The notes beneath the pieces are model-generated. The model saw only the letters and a list, made by a program, of their open reading frames with translations. It was not told where the DNA came from and did no database searches. Positions 38,431 through 50,531 of a DNA stretch of 64,000 nt are shown here, piece by piece. The stretch's first letter is position 1; each line of letters starts with the position of its first letter. Origin of the DNA: Lycocorax pyrrhopterus obiensis (lineage: Eukaryota; Chordata; Aves; Passeriformes; Paradisaeidae); the NCBI GenBank assembly GCA_014706295.1, contig JACSVZ010000006.1:27090629-27154628 (forward strand). The letters run 5' to 3'. The translations under genes were made by a program, and so were the position numbers.

Positions 38431-41400
38431 TTATCCCAAAAGCAGTTTGTTCTGTATCACTAGATGTGTACGGCATCATTAAATCCTTGTTTTAACTGTG
38501 TTCCTATAGAGACCAATTATATTCACACAAGTGCCATATGCTGTTTCAGCTCTCTCTCTCCTAATAAGCCTTAATCTTTTATTACAAAATGGAAACAATG
38601 CTTAAATATCAGTTCCGTTGACTATTCTTTTGCCATTCTTTTACATGCCTTAAAACAAATAAAACCTAATCAATTAGGTGGGACAAATATAACTAAGGCA
38701 CCCTAATATAATCATCAAGATTTTCAGTTCTAAGCACCTAAATCCAGATGCCTAAATATGACCCTAGTTATGATTCATAACTTCTAGACCATCTACAGTT
38801 GCATGTTTTCAAATACATCCTGAAGGCTTTGACAAATATACAGTTTAGGTGTTCCACCAGGAATTGATAATTTTTTTCTTTTCTGTCCCTCAGAGCTTTG
38901 TTTTTAAATGTTCTGGCCCTTCAAATGATTGCTTCCTTCTTTGTGCACTCTACCATTCAGTTTTTCCTCTTTTGATTAAGTCAGTATGCACAAAAAAAGT
39001 AACGACCATTTCTAGCCAGTGTCTACAACACTCTCTGGTTGCCCTCCCAAATATTAAAGCAAATTTTTAAAAAAGAGAACTGTTTCAATAAACAGGTGAA
39101 ATCTCATCTTCCAGAATTGAGTCCCAGAGGTTGTCACCAATATAAAATTTGTAATTTAATACTGGCATACCAGAGTTTACCAAATACTCCTCTTAATCTT
39201 GAGTAAATATGCACTGGGGTCGGATTTTATTACTTACTTTTTACCTCTTCCACCAAGTTAATAAATACAGAGTACTAGGCCAACTCCCAAACAGAGAGTT
39301 TCCAGCCCTTAAAACCCAGTAAACCTTGAAAACAGTAATTCACTGTGACTGCAAAAGGACTTGAAATCTACAAATTTGGTTGAATTATCTCCAGAACATT
39401 TTAAACTTCTCACAGAAATGAATCAACTTGTCTTAAAAATAACATTCCCAAAGGAATGTCAGGTGGCTTGCGCATGTCCTCATTTAGCCCTACGACATAT
39501 GTTCTCAGACACTGAAGCACTTCATTGTGTTCTTGGCACACTGCCCCAGAGAGAAGGAGGTCATTGTTCTTCTTTGGTACACTATTCACAGGACTGATTA
39601 TCTCTCTTATGATTTCTGGAAGACTTCTGCAGCTGAGAATATCCTAACAATCATTTTGGGTGGCAAGCAATTAAATAGGGATGGAAAACATGATGTATGA
39701 GTACATACATATGTAATTCACCATGTCTCCTGTGTAACGAGTCATCCTTCGCAAGACTGAATGAAGAGGCTTACACAATTACGCTTGATGAAAAAAGCAT
39801 TGGGCAACCCACACAGTTTTACTGAATTGCCATGTTCCACCTCAAGTTTTACACCTACAGACTTTGCAAGCACACCAGCACGTATTGTATCTTTGGTTTA
39901 AATCCTTTGGAACAGGCACTTCTCAGTTACATTTTGCTCCTTTACTTCTACATCACTTTCAGCCACTCTAAGTTTGTTCCCCCTCCTTTTTTAACATAAG
40001 CAAATTCTGAAGTCCTTTCTGTGATCAGCAGACACACAAAGCACATTACTTAGTGCTGATACCCACAACAGTGTTCCACCAAAGTGGAGGTGCCAAGTGT
40101 TCCCACTGCACGCCAGAATCAGCATCTCCCAACCCACACTCATCAACTCTTCCCTAATGTAAAACACAGTCCTTGTGGCTGATGCACCCTACGAAATGAA
40201 GATATCACAGCATACATTACAGCAGGTTCTATCTTATTTTCAACCAGGCTGCTTCCCCACAGATATAAAAAAGAGCAATTGCAGTGAATTTCATTTTCTG
40301 AACTTAAAGTATTTTATTTTTCACCTAGATACAAAGAGGCTTAAGGGACCTGCTCCTGTATTTTTAACCACATCCTGATTATCACAAATGGACAGTCTAC
40401 CGTGCAGTGGCTTTTTTTAAAAAAACCCTTCAAATTCAAAACTCAAAATATTTACTTTCAAGACTGAGATGATACAATATAATTCAATATCAGCAAAATA
40501 TAAAGAAAGCTTAGTGAGTAAAAAAATCTCTGGTGCTTACCTGAAAAACTCCCACCAAATAAATTTTAGCAGAGAACAGAAGATGGCAATACAATTACTT
40601 CTTTTCAGGAAGTTGCATCAGCATTCATAACTGATGAGTAGCATCTTTAATATCTTACTTTACAAATTTATGTGTGCGTGTGTGTATAGATATTTCTTTT
40701 CTTTTTAATCAGCTTATTTCTATAGAGAAGGATTTTTGATCTAGCTTTACCAGAACTGACTCATAGGTACTCAAAAACCAGAAGAAGCATTTCAACCTTT
40801 TCTGGACAATTTGGTTTGTTTGGTATAAAAGTTGTTTGTTTAGAGACGTTAGAATCACTGACTTGCAACCACTACAGATGCCAGAAAATGAAGAAGTAAT
40901 GTTAGTTGTGAAATCCCTCAAAACAATATCAGTTGCCAGTATATGTGCAAATAAATGCTATTTAAATTTTTAAGCCTTTAACTCAAAGTCATTCTCTTGA
41001 TTTAAACAGCACAAAAAAATTATTAACAACGTGGATTTACATTAAATCTTTGTTTCAAAACTTCACAAATGTTTATCTGCACATCAATGTTTACTCCTAA
41101 GTATGGTGAACATCATCAAAACTGTCTAGAGAAAGACCACATTAACACAGACTTTTCCTTATACTTCTATTAAGACATAAAGACTTCATACAGAAGTTTA
41201 TATAAGCTTTGCCATATTACATTAGGAAATAATACAAATAATAAAATGATATATTTGCAGAACTTCTGCAAGAGCAACACTTGTGTTTACTTTTAAATTT
41301 TTAAGAATTATCTTCAATTCTAATCAGAACCAGACACAGAAGGAGACTTGGCCCCATGTTTATATTTCAGTGTTTTGGTTTATTTTCTAGGAAGAAAGTT

Positions 41401-43194
41401 GATATAAAAATAATGAAAAAATTAAAACTTAATCCAAAAAAACAGGCACATAGAAAGACTAATGTCACCCCACTCCCTTCTTAAAAGTAACAGTAAGGTT
41501 TGCCACATAGTCCTGCAGCCATGTGCCAACTACAATTTAATCAAAGAAAACATACTACCAACATATTTCTCTGTTTCCCATCACTGCACAGGGTTCTGTA
41601 TTTCACTTCCATCTGCTAACTGTTTTATAGCAGTGAAGTGCAAAGTAGATGAGGTATGAGACACAAATATGACATGTTTTACAATTTTATTAGGGATTGA
41701 ACCATTATCCATCTTACACCACAAGAAACTATGTAGCATTCAGTATATTATTCACAGAACAATGAGAGACAGTTGAGACAATAATACCTTTACTGACACT
41801 TTGAAAACTAACTTAACCTAGGAGCTGTTATTTTTGCAAGAATATGAAGTCACAGAATCAGAAATAAAATTTAAAAAAATTCAACAAGACCTTAGGGTAA
41901 AACATGGTATTTGGTACTTCAGAATGAGCTGAAATTTTTCTTTAAACTTAAATCAAGAATGAGTACTCCCAATACTACACTTCTTTTTTTAAGGTACATT
42001 CACACAATGCATAACTCAGTAGTCATTAAACAAGCAAACAAAAAACCCTTAACTCAAACCAACCCACAACACCCAAAACAAATTTGAAGAACACTTGATC
42101 TGCTAAACAGGAACAGCTAAAAGCCATTTACAGTCACTTGCAGGGAATATCTTCCTAAAATACTGAGGGAGAAATTTTGCCTCCAAATAAACTTACAATA
42201 GGCTACAGAATGCTCCACAAGAATTCTTTTTATTATTATTTCAATACTTTTCTGATTAATTGCAGTTTTGGATTAAAACATCTCTGCTTACCTATTCTGC
42301 TTAAAATTTATTTTTGTTATGAGTGCACTTCACATTATCAATCTCAGTCTCCTTCTATAAATACAGCATGTTTCCTTTAAGCACAGGGCAGGACTCAACT
42401 CCCAGGACCCCTTCCAAACTCATTCTCAAAAGTTGTGGCTGTTGTTGCTGTAGAAGAAGCCAGTGGGATTGCACATTCCAAACCACTCTTTTTATCTCTA
42501 CAATTCAGATGAGGATTTGGTATTCCAAGGTACTTTTTTTTTCAGACAGGATGTGTAAATGACACAGATGTTCAAGCATCAATTTTTTCCTCTCTTCTCA
42601 CCTCACATGGATTTGAGTGGGTACATTTCCCAGAAAAAAAAATCCTGTACTTTGAGGGTCAAATTGATACTCTGCCATTAACTCTAATACAAACCAGTGA
42701 ACAAATAACAGATAGACATGGTGTTTTCCCCAATTAATAAAGGAACATAACCTACTGAAAGACAATTCAGTAGGCAAAGGAGGGAGGGGAGCAAGGAAAG
42801 GTAAGAGACAAACAAAAGAAATTGGTAAGTTGTTAAAAGAAGAAAAAACAAAAACAGAAAGAAGAATTGACTGAATCAGCTGAGCAGCTACAAGATTGAT
42901 AGAGCTGGATAAGAACAGCTGCCTTTTTCATTTTAGACTTTACTTCTTCCTCATGAAATATACTGTATTGCTCCACTGGTTGAGAGTTCCTTCACTATTA
43001 AAAGCATCACCAACTGTGTTTGGGCCTGGCACAGCACCTCTTTTTTAGTCCTCATGCTTTTGCCCAAATAAAACAAATGCAGTTAACAAGAGCAGGTGGG
43101 TTTGCTCAATCTCAAGATCTGAAAGCAGTGAGGGGTGTTACTGTCTTCATGGATGTGATGAGTGATTACAGGGAAGACTGAATTAGACAACTTG

Positions 43195-43465
43195 GAGGTG
43201 CAGAGTGAGAGGACAAGAAGCAATGGTCACAAACTGCAGCATGTGAAAAATCAAACCGTACATAAAGGAGAACATTTTCTCTGCAGGAGTGGTTAAGACC
43301 AGTGCAGGGTAGCCAGACAGGCTGTGGAATTGTCATCTTTGGACATATTCAAAATTCAGCTGAACAAGGTACAACCTATCTAGTCTCTTAATCTGTCCTT
43401 GATTTGAGCAGGAGGTTGGACTAGATGAACTCCAGAGATTCCTTCCAACCCAAGATTATGCTGGG
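43195..43465 (+). mobile_element. CR1-type LINE, truncated 3' end
   Basis: The segment follows the CR1 3' end in order: GAGAGGACAAGAAGCAATGG near 43207, a decayed middle, then GGAGGTTGGACTAGATGAAC and TTCCTTCCAACCCAAGATT near 43411-43456. It is heavily diverged and holds no reverse transcriptase. CR1 is the main LINE of birds and other reptiles. Start is approximate. Confidence 0.85.
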
Positions 43466-44610
43466 ATCTATTTAGTTAGGTGAACGCTCAGCAGGGTTGA
43501 AGCCCTGAACTTCAGCCTGTTGTAACAGTGCAAGGTGAAATAGCCATAATATCAATGTCTTTCTACAGCTCTTAATGTGGTAAATACTGTTCAGAAACCA
43601 CCTTCATCAACAGTTACCAGGGAAAGCCTATCCCCACTATACCCAAAGTACATTCCCCAGGGAATGCAAAAGCCTATACAGAAGCCTCCCAAATAGGAAC
43701 ATTTCCAAATTTTACAGAAACACTTCAAAGTCTTCAAAAACATTTAGCACACTGAGAAGCAAAAAGCCTTCCTGCCTCCAGGGGTGAGCGATGCAACGAA
43801 ACATCTGCTATATTGACCATCACTGAGGTTGGGAACATTTGCTTCAGGTCAAGACTACGTTTTTAGTTGCACTACAGGGAGAAACTGGGAACTCAGTATT
43901 GCAATAGGCTAGAAAAAAAATCCACTTGGCTAGAAAGTCCCACACTGCAGGACTCCTGTTACTTTTAAAGAGACAAAGAGCAGACTAATTTAACTAATTT
44001 AAGAACTGTCTGCTCAGAATCCAGGCTGCACAATGGAAGGAATTCAGGTCTGAGAAAAGCAGCATTCCTTCTCCTTGGAAAAATGCCTTGAGAAGAAGAG
44101 GGAGCCCCTGGAAGAGCACTGTGAGACCCACCATTACACATTTGGGACACCTCAGGCTGAGCCAGGCCTGTGTCAGTTGAGTTGGTACAGGAAGATACTC
44201 ACTTCACGAGGATGCCTGGAGGAGAACTTTGGCTGCTGCCTCACTGATCCTGCAGCCTGCTCTCCTGAGGGATTTGGAGACCAGGTAAACAAGCATCAGA
44301 GAAACATAATAAGCATCCCAAGAACCAGTCTACTAAACGATGTCTTCTCTGCAAAACGAGGGGCCATAGCGTCTCCAAACCCAGCTGCTATCCAGGTACC
44401 TATCACTTACTCAGATACATGCTGCAATGGATTCAAATACCCTACAGATCACACTGAGCTCTGCAATGATGACCTTCCTTCTACTCCCTTGTAAGGACCT
44501 CAAATCCAGACTGGTATTGTCTCACTACTTGTCTCCATCACAAAATTATCCTAATGGTTGGCCAGGGTGGATTTTAGATACCTGAGATCAGACCTGTTTT
44601 GTCTAGAAAG

Positions 44611-44624
44611 ATATATATATATAT
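44611..44624. repeat. (AT)7 microsatellite
   Basis: Seven uninterrupted AT units. Confidence 0.9.
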
Positions 44625-45831
44625 GTCCTTACCTACTTTATTAGCTCATTATGTTGGCCGGTAGCTTTTACCCTTAAAATTTATTCCAGAAATTTATGGT
44701 ATTGAATATTTTTACATTGGTCTCGTAAAGAACAAATAGCATGTTAAACACTGTTGCAGTCCAATGAAACTCTTCAATAAAAAGAAAATAATGCATATTT
44801 TATATGCTTTATGTTTTTAGATAAAGTATTGATCTACTGTATTGGTCCTGCCCATCTTAAGCTACTGCTCTAAACTCAAAATGTTATTTCATATTGTCAC
44901 GCTAGAATGTCAGCATCTTCCTATTTCTACCCAAACAAATAGTAGAGTTCAATTCAATCCATACAAACCACCCCATTTGAAAAAGTTACAGTACTCTTTT
45001 TTTACTTCACAAAGACGAAGGCTTTGCTAATTTTATAGTGAGCCTGATTTTTAAAACTGTATATGTACAGTTCAAATGGAAAGAAACCTAATGGCTTTTC
45101 TCCTGCTAACAAGGGCTTGTGTAACAGCACACTGCACTTTGTTTCTGTTACTATACCAGTGTTTCGACTTTCATCAGTCTCCATGCCAGTAAAAAGACAC
45201 AATAAAGGAATTCAGCCTCAATCAAGGTTTACTGTGCTCTTTTCAAACAGAAGAGTAAGTGTTGCTGAAGCCACAAAAGCACATTTGTAGTGAAGTTTTT
45301 ACCACTGCCAAACACTATGCTAATAGCAAAGCTTTCAAGGAGAGAGTCAGGGGCTGCCATGCTCAGAGGATGATTAAGATATGCATCAGACCTATGAAGA
45401 GTGGAGCAGGAAATTCAGGAATGGAAAAAGCAGCAACCTCTCTGCTGCTCCAGAGCAGCTTCGTTACAGTCATTTACTAAGGGGTGGGCAGAAGTAATCC
45501 CTTTCCACTATTTACAATTTCACTTAAATTTAGCACAATGCTATAAATCTTATCAAAAAGCTATTAAGACAATCCTGTCTTCCAAAGAGCTTTCCAAAAG
45601 CATATTTAATTCTTTAAATAAAATACATTTTAAATGCCAGGATTTTTATTACACCAAACTAATTTACACCTATGTATTTACACCTACACAATAGGATATC
45701 TGACCAGAATTTGGCAAGTATTTACCAGCACTCACCTGGGTATATAACACACAAATGCAAATACCTCAGAGGAAAAATGAAGCTGATGTATTTCTTAAAA
45801 AGTGTTGTTTGTTGGATATTGGTTTTTTGAA

Positions 45832-45846
45832 GTGTGTGTGTGTGTA
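45832..45846. repeat. (GT)n microsatellite
   Basis: About seven GT units followed by TATATA. Confidence 0.85.
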
Positions 45847-47439
45847 TATAGATTGACATGGAATATTTTAATGCCTCTTTATTTAAATGACATCTAGAAA
45901 AGGAGAGCTCCACCTGTTTACATGCAAACAAATACTTCAGACATCCCCACTACCACTTCCCTTGCTACAACTAAAACAATGAATATGCAAATCTGAAAGC
46001 AGAGCTCCAATCTACCCAGCTCAAAAAATGTAACCATACTTGTTGTATCCTTTATTTCTCTTTCTTCTCCTTCATCAGATCTCCTCGCCTCTCTTCCTGC
46101 CAATCTCAAAGGAAGAAGATGGAGTTCCCAGTGGCCAGCAGACATTTGGAGGTGCTGGAGAGAAGATGTGTACCCTTCCACAGTTTTCCTACTCTCCTTC
46201 CTTCTCAGGAGGAGGAGGACACATTCAGAAGATACCAGAAAGCAAAAGTTTGAGCTGTGTGTCCTCCCAGAACTGTCATTGCTCCTGCCACACGCAGCCA
46301 GGCAGAGAAAGAGGAAAGCAGGGCATCAGGCACATCCCTTGCAGAGGAAACGTGGGCAAGCACAGGAACACCTCAGAGCAATGGGCAGCCTTTCAAAACC
46401 CAGAAAGCAACAGATTTATTTTCCTTTCACTGAAAATACAGAAACAGGATGGGATTGAGTTTCCCATCACTGCACAGAGATCCCATGCTGCCAGTGTCAC
46501 AAGTGATGCAGTTTTTCAGGCAGGTGGCCACTGCAGGAAGGCTCAGCTACACCAAATGGAATTCAAAGCTTTGCTTTCAAATGTAATTCACTCCTTATTT
46601 CCAGGGTAAAAAAAAAAGCCAAAAAGAAGTAGTAAGGAAAATACTCTTACCATCTGACACAGCTGGTCTTAGTAAAGAGAGTAAGAGGAAACTTTCATGC
46701 TAGAAAAACTACCTGACATTTAATATTAGGGCCATAAAAAACTCAGAAAATACCATAAGTGTTGAGAAAAACAATGTGCAATCCACCAAGATCTTCCAAT
46801 ACAGGCAGAACCTGAGGTAAAATCATAAAAACTCAAGTCTACGCACAGATCCCAGTGAAAGCATTTCCCTTCTCTCCAGCCAGTGTTACCTCATATCACA
46901 GCTGCAGTGGAAGGAGCCTTTCAAGAAAACACAGCAATCAGGACCAGAACAGGCCAATAGAATTTTTTGCTTCTCAGCAAACACAGCAATTGATAAAAAG
47001 CACGATTTCCAGCTTCCCTACAGAGAACTAAGATGTTCTGTAACATGATGAACAAGCAGTGAATGCTATATAGATGTCCATTTAAAAAAGTCATTAACAA
47101 ATAAGTGTCATTGTACAATATGACATCTGGGTGTGAATTTTGGGGTTTCTGCATTTCTGCTCAGTAAGAAGTTTTTTATTTTGGTGACTGTAGTGCCCCC
47201 CTCTTGTTTCTGATTTTATCACTGTTTATCATTTCCAAGACTGCCTCAAACTTTACTTCACCATTTGAATTTCAACTACAAAGTTAACAACTGGTTATGA
47301 TTCTAGTGCAAGATAAATACTCAATTCGCAGAAGAACAAAATTCTGTGAACTTTACTTTAAGCTACATTTCAACAACAACAAAAAAAATCAGAAATTTGT
47401 TTCACCATCAACTCCTAATGTTTCCATATAGCACTGTAT

Positions 47440-47487
47440 TGCACCCATGTATGTCAGACATTCAGTAAATGTCAGCTACTGTGACTA
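47440..47487 (+). mobile_element. Possible MIR-type SINE 3' end
   Basis: CAGACATTCAGTAAATGTCAGC resembles the MIR tail (TAGGCGCTCAATAAATGTTAGC), preceded by CATGTATGT where MIR has a similar spacer. Short and degraded; could be chance. Confidence 0.3.
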
Positions 47488-48571
47488 AGAACTAGGTTAC
47501 TGCAGCCTTCACAGGAAGGGGACACAGAGGAAAGGGTGGCTAATCTAATCATTCACACAAAGGGGAAAAGGTCACAGATGGATCATTACTTCTCAAAGAC
47601 AAGAAGTAATTACTTTTATAACAAAGACGAATTTCAACATTAATAATAATTGTTTTTACAGCGTATGTCATAGAAAAATAGTGGGGGCTTCTTAACATTA
47701 TTATGGTGAATACTCACACACACACTGAGAGCTTAAACAAGGTTTTATTATTTACTGAATTTTCCCTCCTTCAGACAAATTTGTAATAGCCTTTTCTCAG
47801 CTGCTACTTTTCCATTTCTTTAAAACAGCTTACAACGTTACTGTTGCAGAAATCTAGTATTTCTGATAAATAATCTATTACGTGCATGCTCTAGGTATTT
47901 GTAAAGACCATGCAATATATTACATGTTACAGCTGTTACGAATTCATGAGTTGATTGTACATCTAATTCTACAACATCTTGGCAGTTTACTCTGCAGTCA
48001 CAGATAAAAGTCTGTTACTCTTATTCCATGAGGACCTTTCTCTCTTGATGAAAAGCTCAGCAAAAAATAGACCTAAGAGCATACACAATACAAAAAAATA
48101 TTGCTGTATAGAGGCAATACTAGTTTTTATACACCTAACAATATATCAATTCCCACATTTTACTGACATTATAGTACATAATGAGAATGAGGTTCTAAAA
48201 GAGATACTGAAGTCATTATGTCTTAATCTGTTTCTCTAATACTTTGAAAAATTCAGGTTTAAAGTGTGTCCAGACATGGTTTTCAGCTTAAACTCCCCTG
48301 AGCCAGGCAGCCTTACCTGACATAAACCTCGTTACCTATGTAATGTAACTACTACCTAAATAATGTCATCATACACAAGAGCTGCACAACTTCCAGTTGC
48401 TATTTACACTGCCTGCTTTCAGGACACAAATCCTGCTGACTTTTTTAGAAAACCCAAATTCTCATGCTCTGTAAAACAAAGAGAAATAGCATTGCTAACC
48501 ACTTACACGCCTTTAAAACCCTCCTTCTAGAACTCCAATGCTTTGCCATGGTTCTCAATCATTTTAATCTT

Positions 48572-48586
48572 AAAAAAAAAAAAAAA
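48572..48586. repeat. Poly-A tract
   Basis: About 15 A residues about 190 bp beyond the 3' end of the SCFD2 exon at 48773-48900. No SINE body is recognisable upstream. Confidence 0.8.
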
Positions 48587-48772
48587 TTGTCTCTCACTTA
48601 TGTACCAGAAAGATCCTATGGTAGCCACGACAGTCACCTGAACTCTGTTGACAAGGATGGGGATGAATGAAGAATGGGTGGGTTTTCCCCAAGAGGGTTA
48701 TGTGGAAAAAGGGAAGCTGACATCATCTTCCACATCACCACTATGTAAGGGAGACTATGTCACATTACTCAC

Positions 48773-48900
48773 CCATGCTCATCTTAATAGGTAAATTTTC
48801 TCTGCTTGCAGCCTCCACAAGGTGTCTCCTGGCCTCCATCACAGCTTCCTTTTGTTTGAGGTTCATGAAGGACTCCCAGAGAGCTTTGGCAGCTGGATCA
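48773..48900 (-). CDS. SCFD2: SCFD2 internal coding exon (probably exon 2), Sec1-like domain
   Basis: This 128-bp exon has only one open frame. Read on the minus strand it starts with one base finishing a split codon, then 42 codons (DPAAKALWESF...ENLPIKMSM), then one base left over. The acceptor is a TTTTCTTATAG-type end just right of 48900 and the donor is a perfect GTGAGT at 48772 downwards. The segment KEAVMEARRHLVEAASRE and the following ENLPIKMSM are what I recall of vertebrate SCFD2, a roughly 680-residue member of the Sec1/Munc18-like family. Proteins of this family bind syntaxin-type SNAREs in vesicle fusion; the exact job of SCFD2 is poorly defined. The piece is rich in charged helix and sits near the middle of the protein. 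Its outgoing phase (1) fits the exon at 31562-31737 exactly. The preceding exon, expected to be the large first one, is not in the window. Frame, splice sites and phase are visible; the name rests on remembered homology. Confidence 0.9.
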
Positions 48901-50339
48901 CTATAAGAAAATGACATGGTTACACTAAACATTGCTTGAATAATGGAGTAAACTTAAGACAACATTTATGTTTTGAGATGAATGCTTCTACTTAGTAATC
49001 TCTCAGGTGGGTAGGATATAAGCAAAAATAAAGTGATATAAAATCTTGATTATTCTTAGCAGAACAGTTGCTACAGTTTTACAGAAAAGAAGCTAGATTT
49101 TTTTGCTACCAATTATAAAGCATTAGAATTCATATATAATAAATAAGCACATCATTCTAAAAGTAACCACTACTGTACAACCATGGGAATATCAGAAACA
49201 GTCCAAACTTCTTCAGTTACTAAAAAGCTATGGAAAGGATGGGGTCTAACTTCCCCATGAGAATTTATATCCCAAAGCTGGTACTTCCAATGCTGAAGGC
49301 TGTTGTTATGAATTGATGAACTACCGTCACTTTGGCTTTCATGGATTCTCCGTATCTGAAATGAATAATCCATAGCAGAAAGTAACTGTCTTGATTTCTG
49401 TAATTACAGATTTCATTTTTTTTGTTGTTGCTGCTAAACTTAAATTAGGCATTTGTGTAGCTCATCTGCACTCAGTTCCCTGTCATTCTTCTCTTTCCTT
49501 GAGGACACTGCATTTGTTGCTAGTGTGAATGAATTCAGTGTTCTCTCAGTGGCAGGGGAGGATAAGGTAGGAAAACCCCTTGCTTAGGGCTAAAGCCACA
49601 CATTGGGTTTAAATATGTTAATTAAAAAAAAAAATTATTTTCTGTTTCAAAGCAAAAGATTCCTCTGTTTTATCTTCAGGAGACATTTAATGCCTAAACA
49701 CATTTTGATGTCATTTACAACATGCTTATAAACATGCCAAAGCAAGCTTTGTTTCATGGCAATAGAAATCCATAATAATTCATTTGATACCCATTTCAGA
49801 GCAGCTGTTCTTACGCTCTGCTGCAACAGCAGGGCTGTATTTAGCAAATCCATGCTGTCTCCCAAACCAGGTAAGAGAATCGCCAAGTCCCATTTCTGAC
49901 ATCCCAGCAACCCACATCCTCTGTCAAAGCCTGAGTGGGTGGAAGGACCGTGGGAAGAAGACTGAGTTACCCTTCTTCTGAACAAATCACAAATGAATAG
50001 GAAGTGCAAATTTCACTCAACTGCCATGCTTTGAGGCAAAAAAAAAAAAAAATCAGATGACCTAACACAGTCTTTCCATTTCTCTTTCACACATTGCAAC
50101 TCAACCTTCTTCTAGACACAGAGGCAGGAGGCAGCACCTCCCAAAAGCAGCAGGGGCACCTGCAGCAGCTCCCTCGACTCCATCACCAAGTGTGATCTGA
50201 GCACTGATGCTGCGACTTTTCATGGGCAGCAGCTCCAAGGAGATTCTTCTTCACAAGAAAAACTACAGTGATATGTAACATAGGATAGTGCAAGAAATGA
50301 GAGATTTCCAAAGCAACTAGATGCTTCAATACAATAAAA

Positions 50340-50531
50340 AAATTTCATTATGGAAAGGGTTGCCAAGCATTGGAAGAGGCTCCCCAGGGAAGTGGTGGAG
50401 TCACTATATCTGGAAGTGTTCAAAAATGAGTAGACCTGGCACTTTGTGATATGGTTTAGTGGGAAGGGGTGTACTCAAAGGTTGGACTTGATGATCTTGG
50501 AGGTCTTTTAATACCTCTGATTCTATGATCC
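50340..50531 (+). mobile_element. CR1-type LINE, truncated 3' end
   Basis: Characteristic CR1 words follow in order: GGAAAGGGTTGCCAAGCATT, GAGGCTCCCCAGGGAAGTGG, TGGAGTCAC, ATATGGTTTAGTG, GGTTGGACTTGATGATCTTG, GAGGTCTTTTAATACC and the terminal GATTCTATGATC. It is better preserved than the copy at 43195-43465 and probably younger or from another subfamily. It is severely 5'-truncated, as usual, and non-coding. Confidence 0.92.

Larger units (their letters stand above)
31738..48772 (-). other. SCFD2: SCFD2 intron between the two coding exons
   Basis: A complete phase-1 intron of about 17.0 kb, opened by GTGAGT next to 48773 and closed by TTTCTACAG next to 31738 (minus strand). It holds one CR1 tail (43195-43465), MIR-like relics (38352-38430, 47440-47487), an A/C-rich simple repeat (34577-34650), short AT and TG microsatellites, and a repeat-free block at 33040-33480 that may be a conserved element. 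The open frames it contains (the longest is 189 codons at 46040-46609 on the plus strand) resemble no protein I know. It is much shorter than the corresponding intron I would expect in mammals, in keeping with compact bird introns. Confidence 0.85.

Noticed and set aside
45736..45764. Minus-strand 29-bp segment with excellent acceptor and CAG|GTGAGT donor
   Set aside because: Its length is not a multiple of three, so inclusion would break the SCFD2 frame; probably a cryptic site pair.
46040..46609. Longest open frame of the window, 189 codons, plus strand
   Set aside because: No recognisable domain, no splice-site support and no homology I recognise; a few such frames are expected in 64 kb of intron.
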